64,000 bases of DNA from Polyangium sp. y55x31 (GTDB lineage: Bacteria > Myxococcota_A > Polyangia > Polyangiales > Polyangiaceae), in the NCBI RefSeq assembly GCF_029946505.1, contig NZ_JARZHG010000003.1:496001-560000 (forward strand), read 5' to 3'. This document shows positions 41,296-49,208 of this stretch, in pieces. Both the position numbers and the translations under genes were made by a program. The notes below the pieces were generated by a model that worked only from the letters and a program-made list of their open reading frames with translations, searched no databases and was not told where the DNA came from. The stretch's first letter is position 1. Each line of letters begins with the position of its first letter.

Positions 41296-43850
41296 TCGTG
41301 CGATCCCAGAACACCCCTGCCCAGCAAGCCTCGACGTCGCCGCGAGGCACCTTTGTCGAGACCCTCGCGGCGCACGCGCGCTCCCGTGGACCGTTCGTCC
41401 TCGGGATCGCGCTCGTCGCGCTCCTTTTCCGCGTCGCCACGAGCCCCGCGCCTCCCGCGCGTAGCGTCGAGGCGGTCGCGGCCATGCTCGGCGCCTCCGT
41501 GGGCGGCTCCGTCCGGCCCGAAGATTTCGTGTGGGAAGAGCGCGGCGGGCTGGTGCACGACGCCATGATCGGCCGTCGCGTGCTGTTCCTCGCGGCGCGG
41601 CCGAGCGGGCCGAATGCTACGCCGACGAACGATCTTTACCGCGCGGAGGTTCGCATCTCGCGCGGGGGTCGGCCGGTCGCCGTGCGCAGGGTCGTCAACC
41701 TGACGAACACGCCGCTCGGGCACGAGCACGACCTCGTCGCGCACGGCCGCTGGGCCGCGTATGCGACGAGCGCCGACGGCCTCGTCCAGGGGATCACGAT
41801 CCTCGATCTCGCGGGTGATGCAGCCGCGCAAGCCGCGCGCAGCCGGAGCGAGCGCCTGCGCGCCTCCGTGGAGAACTGGCTCTCCGAGGGCGCGCTGCGT
41901 GGCATCGGGGAGACCGCGGTGCTCTTCGGCGTGCCGCCGAAGGAAGCGCGCTTCGAGCTCACGGAGGACATGCTCGTCATGGCCCTCGGCGAGGCCGCGC
42001 TGCCCGCCGCGGTGACGCTCGCCGATGCCTCCGTGAACCCCGGCACGCGCGACGAGCACGCGCTCGCGGCGCAGCGACTCCCGCATGACGTGACCCCGTG
42101 GTCGCGTTTCCTCGAAGAGACCTCGCGCGAGCTCATCGGCGAGGGCGCGGCCGGCCGCGTGAAGCGGATCGCCACGAGCGCCCGGACCACGGCGATCCGT
42201 CTGCGTGAGGCGACCGCATCCCCGCCGCCGGAGCTCCCGGCCGCGCCGGCGACCGAAACGCCCTCGGACGAAGGTTTCCCGCCGCCGCGCGTGGCCACGA
42301 AGCGCGACCGGACCTTGCCCGGCGAGGGCCTGTGGATCCCCGCGCCCGCGGCGCATCCCTTGCCGATGAGCAAGCCCGAGGCGCCGCCCGCGATCTTCAC
42401 GACGCTCGTCCGCCCGGATCCCGATCGCCCGCACGCCGTCGTGCACCTCGTCGCGATGGATGGCCGGCGCCTCGAGCTCCGCCCGATGCCCGGAACGCTC
42501 GCGCCGCGCACGCCCACGGGCCTGCGCGGCGAGGGCCGCATCCCGGCCGCCGACGTGCCCGCCGCCGTCGCCGTGTTCGCGGGCGGCCCGCCGGCAAACG
42601 CGCCGCCGCTCGGCCTCGTCGTCGAGCGTCGCACCTTCCTCGCGCCGCGCCCGGACGCCTCCACGCTCGCCGTCGATCGCTTCGGTCGTCCCTCGATCGG
42701 CGCCTGGCCCTTCGGCGCGGACGTGCCGGCGGGGATCCGCTCCCTCCGGCAAACCGGCGCGCCGCTCGTCACGTCGGGCCACATCGGAAAACTCTCCGAA
42801 GCCGACGTGGTCCTCGCCGATCGCTCGGCGCTCTGCGTGACCGAGGCGGGCCACCTGATCTACGGCTGGGGCGAGGCGCTACCCGCCGAGCTCCTCGCGC
42901 GCGCGCTCGTGCTCGCCGGCTGCCGCGAGGCCCTGCCGCTCGCCACGAGCCCGGATCCCACCGGCATCGGCTTCTTCCAGCGAACGGGCGACGAGATCGG
43001 CGCGAGCACGCACGCGGCCGGCATGTCCCTCGACCCCGCGCGCGCGCTCAGCGGCTCGCCCACCGAGCTCGTCTACGTCGTCGTGCGCAAGGCGAACCCG
43101 GACGCGCCGCTGCCCGAGGGCGTCGCGTGGGAGCCGGATCCGGGCACGCAACCCGCGCCGCTCTGGCAACCGGGCATCTACACCGCGACCGTCTCCAAGC
43201 TCGGCGCGCAGGTGCGCCTCGCGTGGTTTGCCCCCGAGCGCTTCACCTTCCACATCCGCGCCGGCGAGAAGGAGCTCTCGCACCGCTTCGGCGGCACCTT
43301 CCCCGGCACACTCTCCGACGCCGAGCGGCCCCACGTCCTCGCCGCCGTCGGCCTCGGCACGGCCCGCCGCAAGGGCCCGCGAGGGCTCGCGATCGACGGC
43401 TCCATCGGCCTCAAGTTCGGCCCCGGCGCCGGCGTGCTCGTCGTCGGCGATGGCCCCGTGCGCATCGACAAAAGCGAAGCCTTCACGCCCACGCCTGACG
43501 CCGACGCAACCGAGCTCCCTCTCACCGCGGACGAGGGAAGGCCTCTCCCCGAGGCGCGTGTCGTCGGCTCGATGCGCCCGCGCACGGCCCTCTGCGCGCT
43601 CGGCGACGGCGCGGTCCTCCTCGCGTCGACGACCTTCGACACGGACGAGGCCACGACCGAGGCCCTCGTGGACGCGGGCTGCAGCCGCGTCGTGGCGCTC
43701 GATCGCGGCGCGCACCTCAACGCCTTCGTCCACCGCGCCGGCGGCGAAACGCCTCCCGAGGCGCGTTACGAGCAGACGACGCTCTACGCCCTCTCGAGCC
43801 CGATGCGGGGCCGCGCGTCCACGTTGCTCGATTCTACGAAAGCGAACTAG
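41292..43850 (+). CDS. Membrane-anchored protein with two degenerate phosphodiester-glycosidase-like regions
   Basis: The GTG at 41292 overlaps the Kal-Kce stop (GTGA) and gives 852 residues; GTG 41298 is also possible. One hydrophobic helix (about 34-49) follows a short charged N-terminus. The region from about 425 to 570 resembles the NAGPA/DUF2233 phosphodiester-glycosidase fold: [19 protein letters not shown], a GxPxxTSGxxG turn, and [14 protein letters not shown], then an [10 protein letters not shown] helix where the family has NLDGGGS. A second, similar region near the C-terminus has [14 protein letters not shown] and [14 protein letters not shown]. The catalytic pattern is degenerate in both. 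This family call is tentative, and the link to Kal-Kce is unexplained. Confidence 0.55.
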   Translation: MIVRSQNTPAQQASTSPRGTFVETLAAHARSRGPFVLGIALVALLFRVATSPAPPARSVEAVAAMLGASVGGSVRPEDFVWEERGGLVHDAMIGRRVLFLAARPSGPNATPTNDLYRAEVRISRGGRPVAVRRVVNLTNTPLGHEHDLVAHGRWAAYATSADGLVQGITILDLAGDAAAQAARSRSERLRASVENWLSEGALRGIGETAVLFGVPPKEARFELTEDMLVMALGEAALPAAVTLADASVNPGTRDEHALAAQRLPHDVTPWSRFLEETSRELIGEGAAGRVKRIATSARTTAIRLREATASPPPELPAAPATETPSDEGFPPPRVATKRDRTLPGEGLWIPAPAAHPLPMSKPEAPPAIFTTLVRPDPDRPHAVVHLVAMDGRRLELRPMPGTLAPRTPTGLRGEGRIPAADVPAAVAVFAGGPPANAPPLGLVVERRTFLAPRPDASTLAVDRFGRPSIGAWPFGADVPAGIRSLRQTGAPLVTSGHIGKLSEADVVLADRSALCVTEAGHLIYGWGEALPAELLARALVLAGCREALPLATSPDPTGIGFFQRTGDEIGASTHAAGMSLDPARALSGSPTELVYVVVRKANPDAPLPEGVAWEPDPGTQPAPLWQPGIYTATVSKLGAQVRLAWFAPERFTFHIRAGEKELSHRFGGTFPGTLSDAERPHVLAAVGLGTARRKGPRGLAIDGSIGLKFGPGAGVLVVGDGPVRIDKSEAFTPTPDADATELPLTADEGRPLPEARVVGSMRPRTALCALGDGAVLLASTTFDTDEATTEALVDAGCSRVVALDRGAHLNAFVHRAGGETPPEARYEQTTLYALSSPMRGRASTLLDSTKAN

Positions 43851-43859
43851 TCATCTTCG

Positions 43860-43883
43860 CCCCTCTTCCGCGCGGGAGAGGGG
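43860..43883. terminator. Hairpin between convergent genes
   Basis: CCCCTCTTCC-GCGC-GGGAGAGGGG forms a 10-bp stem with one G-T pair, between the stop of the membrane protein and the end of the convergent sigma factor gene. No T-run follows, so termination is likely but not certain. Confidence 0.5.
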
Positions 43884-43895
43884 AGGGGGGTGCGG

Positions 43896-44699
43896 CTAGG
43901 CCGCGGCCCGCTGGATGAGGATCTTCAGCCGCCCGAGGGCGCGCGCGTGGAGCTGCGACACGCGTGGCTCGCTCACGCCGAGGTGCAGGCCGATGTCCTT
44001 CAGCTTCACGCCGTCGAAGTAGTGCATCCCGACGATCTGCCGCTCGCGCTCGGGGAGTTGCTCCATCGCCCGGAAGAGCGCGCGGTACGACTCGCGCGCC
44101 TCGTACGCCGCCGCCGGATCCTCGTCCTCGGCGATCAGGTGCACCTGCTCTTCCATCGGCGTGAGGTCATGCAGGCTCACGAGACACGTCGGCCGTGCGG
44201 AGCTCGACTCGCTCTCCCGCGCGGCCGTCACGGCGGCGCGCCGTCGCCGGCTCAGCCAGTCCTGGGCCCGCAGCTCGTCCACCACCGCGCCGCGGATGCG
44301 CATGCGCGCGTACCACTCGAACGTCTCGCCCCCGTTGCCACCGTTTCTGCGGAGCGAGTCGAGCAGCCCGAACACGCCGGCGGCGAGCAGGTCGTCCCGC
44401 AGCACGTTGGCCGGCAGGCGCCGCGCGATCTGCGCGACGATCTGGTTCACGAGGGGCAGGTAGCTCTTGAGGGTTTGCGCACACACCGGCGCCAGGCTCC
44501 CCTCCTGGACTGCGCGGGCGCGTCGAGGCCTCACGTCGGACAGCGGGGCTTCGGGGAGCGAGCGGCGACCGACCATGCTGGCGGGCTCTTGCGGGGCGCA
44601 GGGCGACACCATGGCCGTGCACCCGCTCAGATCCGCCTGGGCGATGACGGTCGCGTCTCGTTCCTGAACATCCTGTCGGTGGAAGTAGGACTGCTGCAT
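43896..44699 (-). CDS. FliA/WhiG-type RNA polymerase sigma factor
   Basis: The ATG at 44699 gives 267 residues; ATGs at 44612 and 44576 are alternatives, since the first ~80 residues are poorly conserved. Region 2 has RDDLLAAGVFGLLDSL and FEWYARMRIRGAVVDELRAQDWLSRRRR, the hallmark of sigma-28 family factors. Region 4 has LPERERQIVGMHYFDGVKLKDIG and SEPRVSQLHARALGRL, the -35-binding helix. In flagellated bacteria this type drives late flagellar genes; here no flagellar genes are seen, so a developmental or envelope role like WhiG is more likely. A cognate anti-sigma gene (FlgM-like) is not visible nearby. Confidence 0.85.
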   Translation of the reverse strand: MQQSYFHRQDVQERDATVIAQADLSGCTAMVSPCAPQEPASMVGRRSLPEAPLSDVRPRRARAVQEGSLAPVCAQTLKSYLPLVNQIVAQIARRLPANVLRDDLLAAGVFGLLDSLRRNGGNGGETFEWYARMRIRGAVVDELRAQDWLSRRRRAAVTAARESESSSARPTCLVSLHDLTPMEEQVHLIAEDEDPAAAYEARESYRALFRAMEQLPERERQIVGMHYFDGVKLKDIGLHLGVSEPRVSQLHARALGRLKILIQRAAA

Positions 44700-44894
44700 C
44701 TGTTCAGGGACCTCGTGATGTAAGCAACGTTCGTGGCACATCCTTGTGAGGTGGCAAGGAGCGGCTCGTCCCAAACGTACACTGGTCCCGTCCTCCAGAG
44801 AAGGACCGCAGACGAATCTACACCACGCATTCTGCACCAGGAAATTCCCTCAGACTCTCAGGAAAATCCTTACGGTTGCCTCGCCGAGACTGGG

Positions 44895-45995
44895 TCAGTT
44901 CTGACCCGCCTTCGGCGTATTTCGAGGCGTCGGATCCTGGGTACTGGAGTTTCCAGTTGAAGGATCAACGACTTGCGAAGGGGGGGGATGGGTATCCCCG
45001 GACCCACCTCCCTGCGAGGGGGGTGTAGGCTGCGTTTCTTTTCCTGCCCCAGCGGGGGCAGGGGTCGCGCCCGAAGGCGCTTGATCCACGTCCGCGGTCG
45101 ACTCGTCCGCCGAAGCCTGGGCCACGGGGGAATCATACCGAGGGGCTTCGCCGGGTCTGGAGTAGTCGATCCAGAAGGCCTTCGTGGTCCGGACGTCGAG
45201 GTGAACGAATGTGCTGTTTGGGTAGTAACCTACCCCAGCATTGCGGAAGGTCCGACAGAAATCGCGCAGCATCGTGTTCGGCACGCCCTCGATGCTGAAA
45301 TCGATCGCCCTGCCCAGGTTGTGGTTCGAGTGCTTGGTGTACTGGGTGGGGGAGTAGGGACGGAACCCACTCGTGATGTGGATCGGGCGCCCGCCGAAGT
45401 GATCGCTGACCATGCCGATCAGCGTGGCGAGGCGCGGATCGATGGCTGTCTTCGAGCCCGAGGGCCCGTGCCGCATCATCTTGCTGAGCCCCGTGAGCGC
45501 TGACGGCACGAGCCGCCCGTGCTTCGTGAGGAGCTGCGTCTCGAGCCGATCGCTCCCGCGCACGAGCTTCACGAACCCCGGGCGCTTCGGCTTCATCACG
45601 AGCGGCTCGGGCTTCGCCGGTTTCGCGTCGCCCTTCTTTTTTCCCTTGCCAGTGGCGGCGTTCTCCTTCGCGTCCGCCTTCTTGGCGTCCTTCGCCGCTC
45701 GTCCGGCCGCTGCTTTCTTCGCGGCCTCCGCTTCTTTCCCCTTTTCGGGGATCACGAGCTCCTGGCCCGGCTTGAGGAGCTGCCCGGGCCGCAGCCCATT
45801 TGCCGCTCGGATCGCCTCCACCGTCGTACGATACCGCTTGGCGATCTGGACGAGCACCTGCCCCTTGGCAACGACGTGAACGACGTCCCCCGCCTCCGCG
45901 TATACTGAGAGGAGCGCGACCGCCGCCCCGGCCATCAAGGCCACGCAGCGGAGCCCGAACGAAGATCGAGCTGGTTTCGAGGCGAAAGCGTCCAT
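44895..45995 (-). CDS. Secreted LysM protein with DUF882/M15-type peptidase domain
   Basis: The 366-residue product starts with an export signal (MAGAAVALLSVYAEAG near residue 35). A LysM domain (about 38-85: VHVVAKGQVLVQIAKRYRTT and LLKPGQELVIP) binds peptidoglycan. A Lys/Ala-rich linker (about 85-130) leads to a YcbK/DUF882-type M15 domain (about 165-285). The zinc site pattern SNHNLGRAIDF and FVHLDVR is present. The C-terminal 80 residues are Pro/Ser/Thr-rich and disordered. It should trim or sense peptidoglycan cross-links. It is divergent from pilM. Confidence 0.9.
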   Translation of the reverse strand: MDAFASKPARSSFGLRCVALMAGAAVALLSVYAEAGDVVHVVAKGQVLVQIAKRYRTTVEAIRAANGLRPGQLLKPGQELVIPEKGKEAEAAKKAAAGRAAKDAKKADAKENAATGKGKKKGDAKPAKPEPLVMKPKRPGFVKLVRGSDRLETQLLTKHGRLVPSALTGLSKMMRHGPSGSKTAIDPRLATLIGMVSDHFGGRPIHITSGFRPYSPTQYTKHSNHNLGRAIDFSIEGVPNTMLRDFCRTFRNAGVGYYPNSTFVHLDVRTTKAFWIDYSRPGEAPRYDSPVAQASADESTADVDQAPSGATPAPAGAGKETQPTPPSQGGGSGDTHPPPSQVVDPSTGNSSTQDPTPRNTPKAGQN

Positions 45996-46196
45996 GTGAT
46001 GAATTCAACATTGCCCCGGGGCTCGCTACGACCACGCACCCAAGGCTGTCTTACCTTCGGTACGCGGAACCGTTCGATGCGTAAAGCACTATTTTGGCCG
46101 TGGATTGGCGGCGGTGCGATGCTGGCTCGGACCCCCTCCCGGGGTCGGGCCGGCGGAGCCCCCGCGCGCCGCAGCTACGAGGACCAGGACTGATCG

Positions 46197-47255
46197 ATGG
46201 CGGACGGAAACAACCTGGTGGGCGTCGACATCGGCTCGAGCGCCATCAAGGTGTGCCAGCTCAAGGAAGGGCGCAAAGGCCTGTCGTTGGTCCGGGCCGG
46301 CTACTGCCCGCTGCCGCCGCAGAGCATCGTCGACGGCCACGTGATGAACGCGTCGGCCATCGTCGCTGCCGTGGGCCGCGCGCTCGCCGACGCGAAGATC
46401 AAGCAGCGCGAGGTCGCGCTCAGCATCAGCGGCCAGGCCGTGATCATCCGCAAGATCACGGTGCCGCTGATGACCCAGAGCGAGCTCGACGAGCAGATCC
46501 AGTGGGAGGCGGAGCAGCACATCCCCTTCGACATCAAGGACGTGCACGTCGACTACGAGGTCCTCCGTCGCCGGCCCGAGGCAGGGCAGATGGATCTTTT
46601 GCTCGTCGCCGCAAAACGCGAAGAGGTGAGCGACTACCTCGAGGTCGCGCGCCAAGCGAAGCTCAAGCCTCTCGTCCTCGACATCGACGCCTTCACCGTC
46701 CAGAACCTCTTCGAGTACGGCCGCGGCATCCCTGCCGAGCAGACGTTCGCGATCATCAACGTCGGCGCCTCGCTCACCTCGATCAACATCGTCTCGCGCG
46801 GCGCGAGCTCCTTCACGCGCGACATCCCGAACGCGGGCAACTACGTCACCGAGCAGATCCAGAAGCAGCTCGGCGTGACGTTCGAACAGGCCGAGGAGCT
46901 CAAGTGCCAGAGCGTGGCGCAGCCCTTCGGCCCGACGGCCCAGGTGCCGCCGATCGTCGACGCCGTTTGCGACACGATCGCCGGCGAGATCCAGCGCTCG
47001 CTCGACTTCTTCCTCGCCACGAGCGGCGAGCCCGAGATGCACCGGATCTACCTCACGGGCGGCACCTCGAACTTGCCCGCGCTTCCGGCGGCGATCTCGC
47101 GACGCTCGCGCGTGCAGGTGGAGCTGCTCCAGCCGCTCGAGCGCGTGACCGTCGAGGGCAAGGATGTCAACGCCGACATGCTCCGCACCCGCGGCTCGCA
47201 GCTCTGCGTGGCCCTGGGTCTCGCCATGCGCAAAGACAAGGAGAAGCGCGCGTGA
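46197..47255 (+). CDS. pilM: Type IV pilus alignment protein PilM
   Basis: The 352-residue cytoplasmic protein has the actin-like fold of PilM: VGVDIGSSAIKVCQL at residue 8 for the phosphate-1 loop, and FAIINVGASLTSINIV for phosphate-2. The later GGTSNLPALPAAI matches the adenosine motif. The WEAEQHIPFDI segment is typical of PilM. It binds the cytoplasmic N-terminus of PilN and couples the alignment complex to the motor. Its TGA overlaps the GTG of pilN, starting a fully coupled pilMNOPQ operon. A 200-bp upstream gap holds the promoter, shared with the divergent LysM gene. Confidence 0.97.
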   Translation: MADGNNLVGVDIGSSAIKVCQLKEGRKGLSLVRAGYCPLPPQSIVDGHVMNASAIVAAVGRALADAKIKQREVALSISGQAVIIRKITVPLMTQSELDEQIQWEAEQHIPFDIKDVHVDYEVLRRRPEAGQMDLLLVAAKREEVSDYLEVARQAKLKPLVLDIDAFTVQNLFEYGRGIPAEQTFAIINVGASLTSINIVSRGASSFTRDIPNAGNYVTEQIQKQLGVTFEQAEELKCQSVAQPFGPTAQVPPIVDAVCDTIAGEIQRSLDFFLATSGEPEMHRIYLTGGTSNLPALPAAISRRSRVQVELLQPLERVTVEGKDVNADMLRTRGSQLCVALGLAMRKDKEKRA

Positions 47256-47890
47256 TCCGGATCAACCTCCTGCCGCACAAGCGCGGCGCGGCGACGGGGG
47301 CCCCGAGCCAGCGCTGGCTGCTCGTCGTGCTCGCCGTGGTGCTGCTCGAGATCGTGGGGCTCTTCCTCTTCTATCAGTCGAAGCGCGAGGAGCTCGACGC
47401 GCAGAACCGCACGAACGCGCAGCTCAAGAGCCAGATCGACGACATCAAGCGCCTCGTCGCCGATCACGACGAGATCAAGAAGGCCCTCGCCGTGCTCCGC
47501 GCGCGTGAAGAGGCGATCGCCAAGCTCCAGGCGGGCCGCACCGGGCCGACCGCGGTCTTGCTCGAGCTCGCGCAGATCTTGACGACCGGCAAGGGGCCCT
47601 CGGCCGATCCGGACAAACTCGCGAAGCTGCGCAAGGACAACCCCCTCGCGGTGTTCAATCCGTCCTGGGACTCGCGCAGGCTCTGGATCACGGCGTACCT
47701 CGAAGGGCAACGCACGGTGCGCATCGAGGGCCTCGCGCGCGACGGCAACGACGTCTACGAGCTCGCGCAGCGGCTCAAGCTCTCGCCCTATTTCTACGAG
47801 GTCACGCTTTTGCCTGGAAAGAAGGACGAGGACCGCACCGCGAAGATCGATCTCGTGAGCTTCGCGCTCCAGCTCAAGGTGAGGTACTGA
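47252..47890 (+). CDS. pilN: Type IV pilus alignment protein PilN
   Basis: A GTG at 47252 overlaps the pilM stop by four bases (GTGA) and gives 212 residues. The conserved N-terminal cytoplasmic IRINLLP motif, the PilM-binding peptide, is at residues 2-8. A single transmembrane helix (WLLVVLAVVLLEIVGLFLF, about 25-43) and a coiled coil (SKREELDAQNRTNAQLKSQI) precede the periplasmic ferredoxin-like domain. PilN pairs with PilO in the inner membrane. The long upstream extension of the frame overlaps pilM and is not used. Confidence 0.95.
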   Translation: MIRINLLPHKRGAATGAPSQRWLLVVLAVVLLEIVGLFLFYQSKREELDAQNRTNAQLKSQIDDIKRLVADHDEIKKALAVLRAREEAIAKLQAGRTGPTAVLLELAQILTTGKGPSADPDKLAKLRKDNPLAVFNPSWDSRRLWITAYLEGQRTVRIEGLARDGNDVYELAQRLKLSPYFYEVTLLPGKKDEDRTAKIDLVSFALQLKVRY

Positions 47891-48534
47891 TGGCCGCCAA
47901 AGCCCCCGCGGCGGGCAGCTCGTCGCTCGATCGCCTGCCCCTCGCCGGAAAGATCGGCGTCGGCCTCTTGTTCCTGACGCTCGTCGGCGCGCTCTTCTTC
48001 GTCTTCGTCTACGAGGACCTCTCGAACGAGCTCGCCGCGGCCAAGCAACGCGAAGGCACGCTCCGCGGCGAGCTGCGCGCGGCCGAGGCCGTGAGGGAGG
48101 CCTACCAGAAGGATCGCGACGAGAAGATCCGCAGCGAAGCGCGCGCCGAGCAGACGAAGAAGATCCTGCCCGACGAGCCCGAGACGCCCGCGTTCCTCGC
48201 CTCGCTCCAGCAGACGGCCACCATCGCCGGCGTGAACCTCACGAGCTGGACGCCCATCGACGAGATCCCGCAGGAGTTCTTCGCGAAGGTGCCGATGAAG
48301 CTCACGCTCACCGGCCGCTACCACCAGATCGCAAAGTTCTTCCACGGCGTGGGGCAGATCGACCGCATCATCAACATGGAAGACATCCAGATGAAGCTGT
48401 CGACGAAGGCCAGCACGGCGAAGCCCGATCAGCCCGTCGAGCCGGAGGTCACGGTCGAGTGCCTAGGGACCGCGTTCCGCGCGCTCAGGCTCGACGGCAA
48501 GGACGGCGCGAAGCGAAGGGGGACCGGGAAATGA
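47890..48534 (+). CDS. pilO: Type IV pilus alignment protein PilO
   Basis: The ATG overlaps the pilN stop by one base (TGATG). The 214-residue product has a cytoplasmic start, one transmembrane helix (about 22-40), a coiled coil (EDLSNELAAAKQREGTLRGELR) and a C-terminal ferredoxin-like domain (TPIDEIPQEFFAKVPMKLTLTGRYHQI is the conserved region near 125-150; read as two blocks). PilO forms heterodimers with PilN and contacts PilP. Its stop overlaps pilP by four bases. Confidence 0.95.
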   Translation: MAAKAPAAGSSSLDRLPLAGKIGVGLLFLTLVGALFFVFVYEDLSNELAAAKQREGTLRGELRAAEAVREAYQKDRDEKIRSEARAEQTKKILPDEPETPAFLASLQQTATIAGVNLTSWTPIDEIPQEFFAKVPMKLTLTGRYHQIAKFFHGVGQIDRIINMEDIQMKLSTKASTAKPDQPVEPEVTVECLGTAFRALRLDGKDGAKRRGTGK

Positions 48535-49163
48535 AGAGCCCGCGTTCGCTCCTCTGGGTCCTCTTCGCCGCGCTTGCGCTCTTCGTGTTCGCCGCCGGCT
48601 GCGAGGACGACGAGATGTGGGTGCCGCCCCCGAGCGCGAGCCCTTCGCCCGGCGCCGGGCCCGACGCGGGCGCGGGCACGGATGGCGGGGCCGCCGCGGC
48701 CGCGAAGAAAGACCAGCCGGAGCTGCCGCAACGGGAGTTCGTCGAGGCCGACTTCACCGAGACCGAAAAGAACCGCGATCCGTTCCGCGGCTTCGCGAGC
48801 GTCTTCGCGCAGCAGGCCAAGGGCCGCGCCGTGGTGCAGCGGACGGTCGTGATCGAGCGGTACGCGCTCGACGAGCTCAAGCTCTCCGGCCTCGTCACGC
48901 GCTCGCAGCCGCGCGCGCTCTTCATCGACCCCGCCAACGTGGGGTGGGTCGTCAAGGTCGGTGATTACGTGGGCAAGCCCGAGATCGTGCGCACTGGCGG
49001 GCCTGCGGGGGTCGACGTGGCCATCAACTGGCGTGTCGATCGGATTCGCGAGGGGGACGTCGTCTTTGTTCGCGAGGACCCGGCACACCCGGAAATCGCC
49101 CCCGTGACGCGAGTGATCGCCCTCTTCCCCGAGGAAAACGCGGGCAACGAGGCCCGGCGGTAG
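48531..49163 (+). CDS. pilP: Type IV pilus lipoprotein PilP
   Basis: The ATG at 48531 (ATGA overlap with pilO) gives 210 residues with a lipobox (FVFAAGC, Cys24). A Pro/Ala/Gly-rich linker (about 30-65) precedes the folded domain: KNRDPFRGF, YALDELKLSGLVTR and WVVKVGDYVGKPEIVR are typical PilP/GspC-like features. PilP links the PilNO dimer to the PilQ secretin across the periplasm. The upstream extension of this frame is Arg-rich shadow sequence. Confidence 0.95.
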   Translation: MKSPRSLLWVLFAALALFVFAAGCEDDEMWVPPPSASPSPGAGPDAGAGTDGGAAAAAKKDQPELPQREFVEADFTETEKNRDPFRGFASVFAQQAKGRAVVQRTVVIERYALDELKLSGLVTRSQPRALFIDPANVGWVVKVGDYVGKPEIVRTGGPAGVDVAINWRVDRIREGDVVFVREDPAHPEIAPVTRVIALFPEENAGNEARR

Positions 49164-49208
49164 CGACGAACTAGGCCCACTTCGCGCGGTTTGGGTAGCA
49201 TCGGGGGC

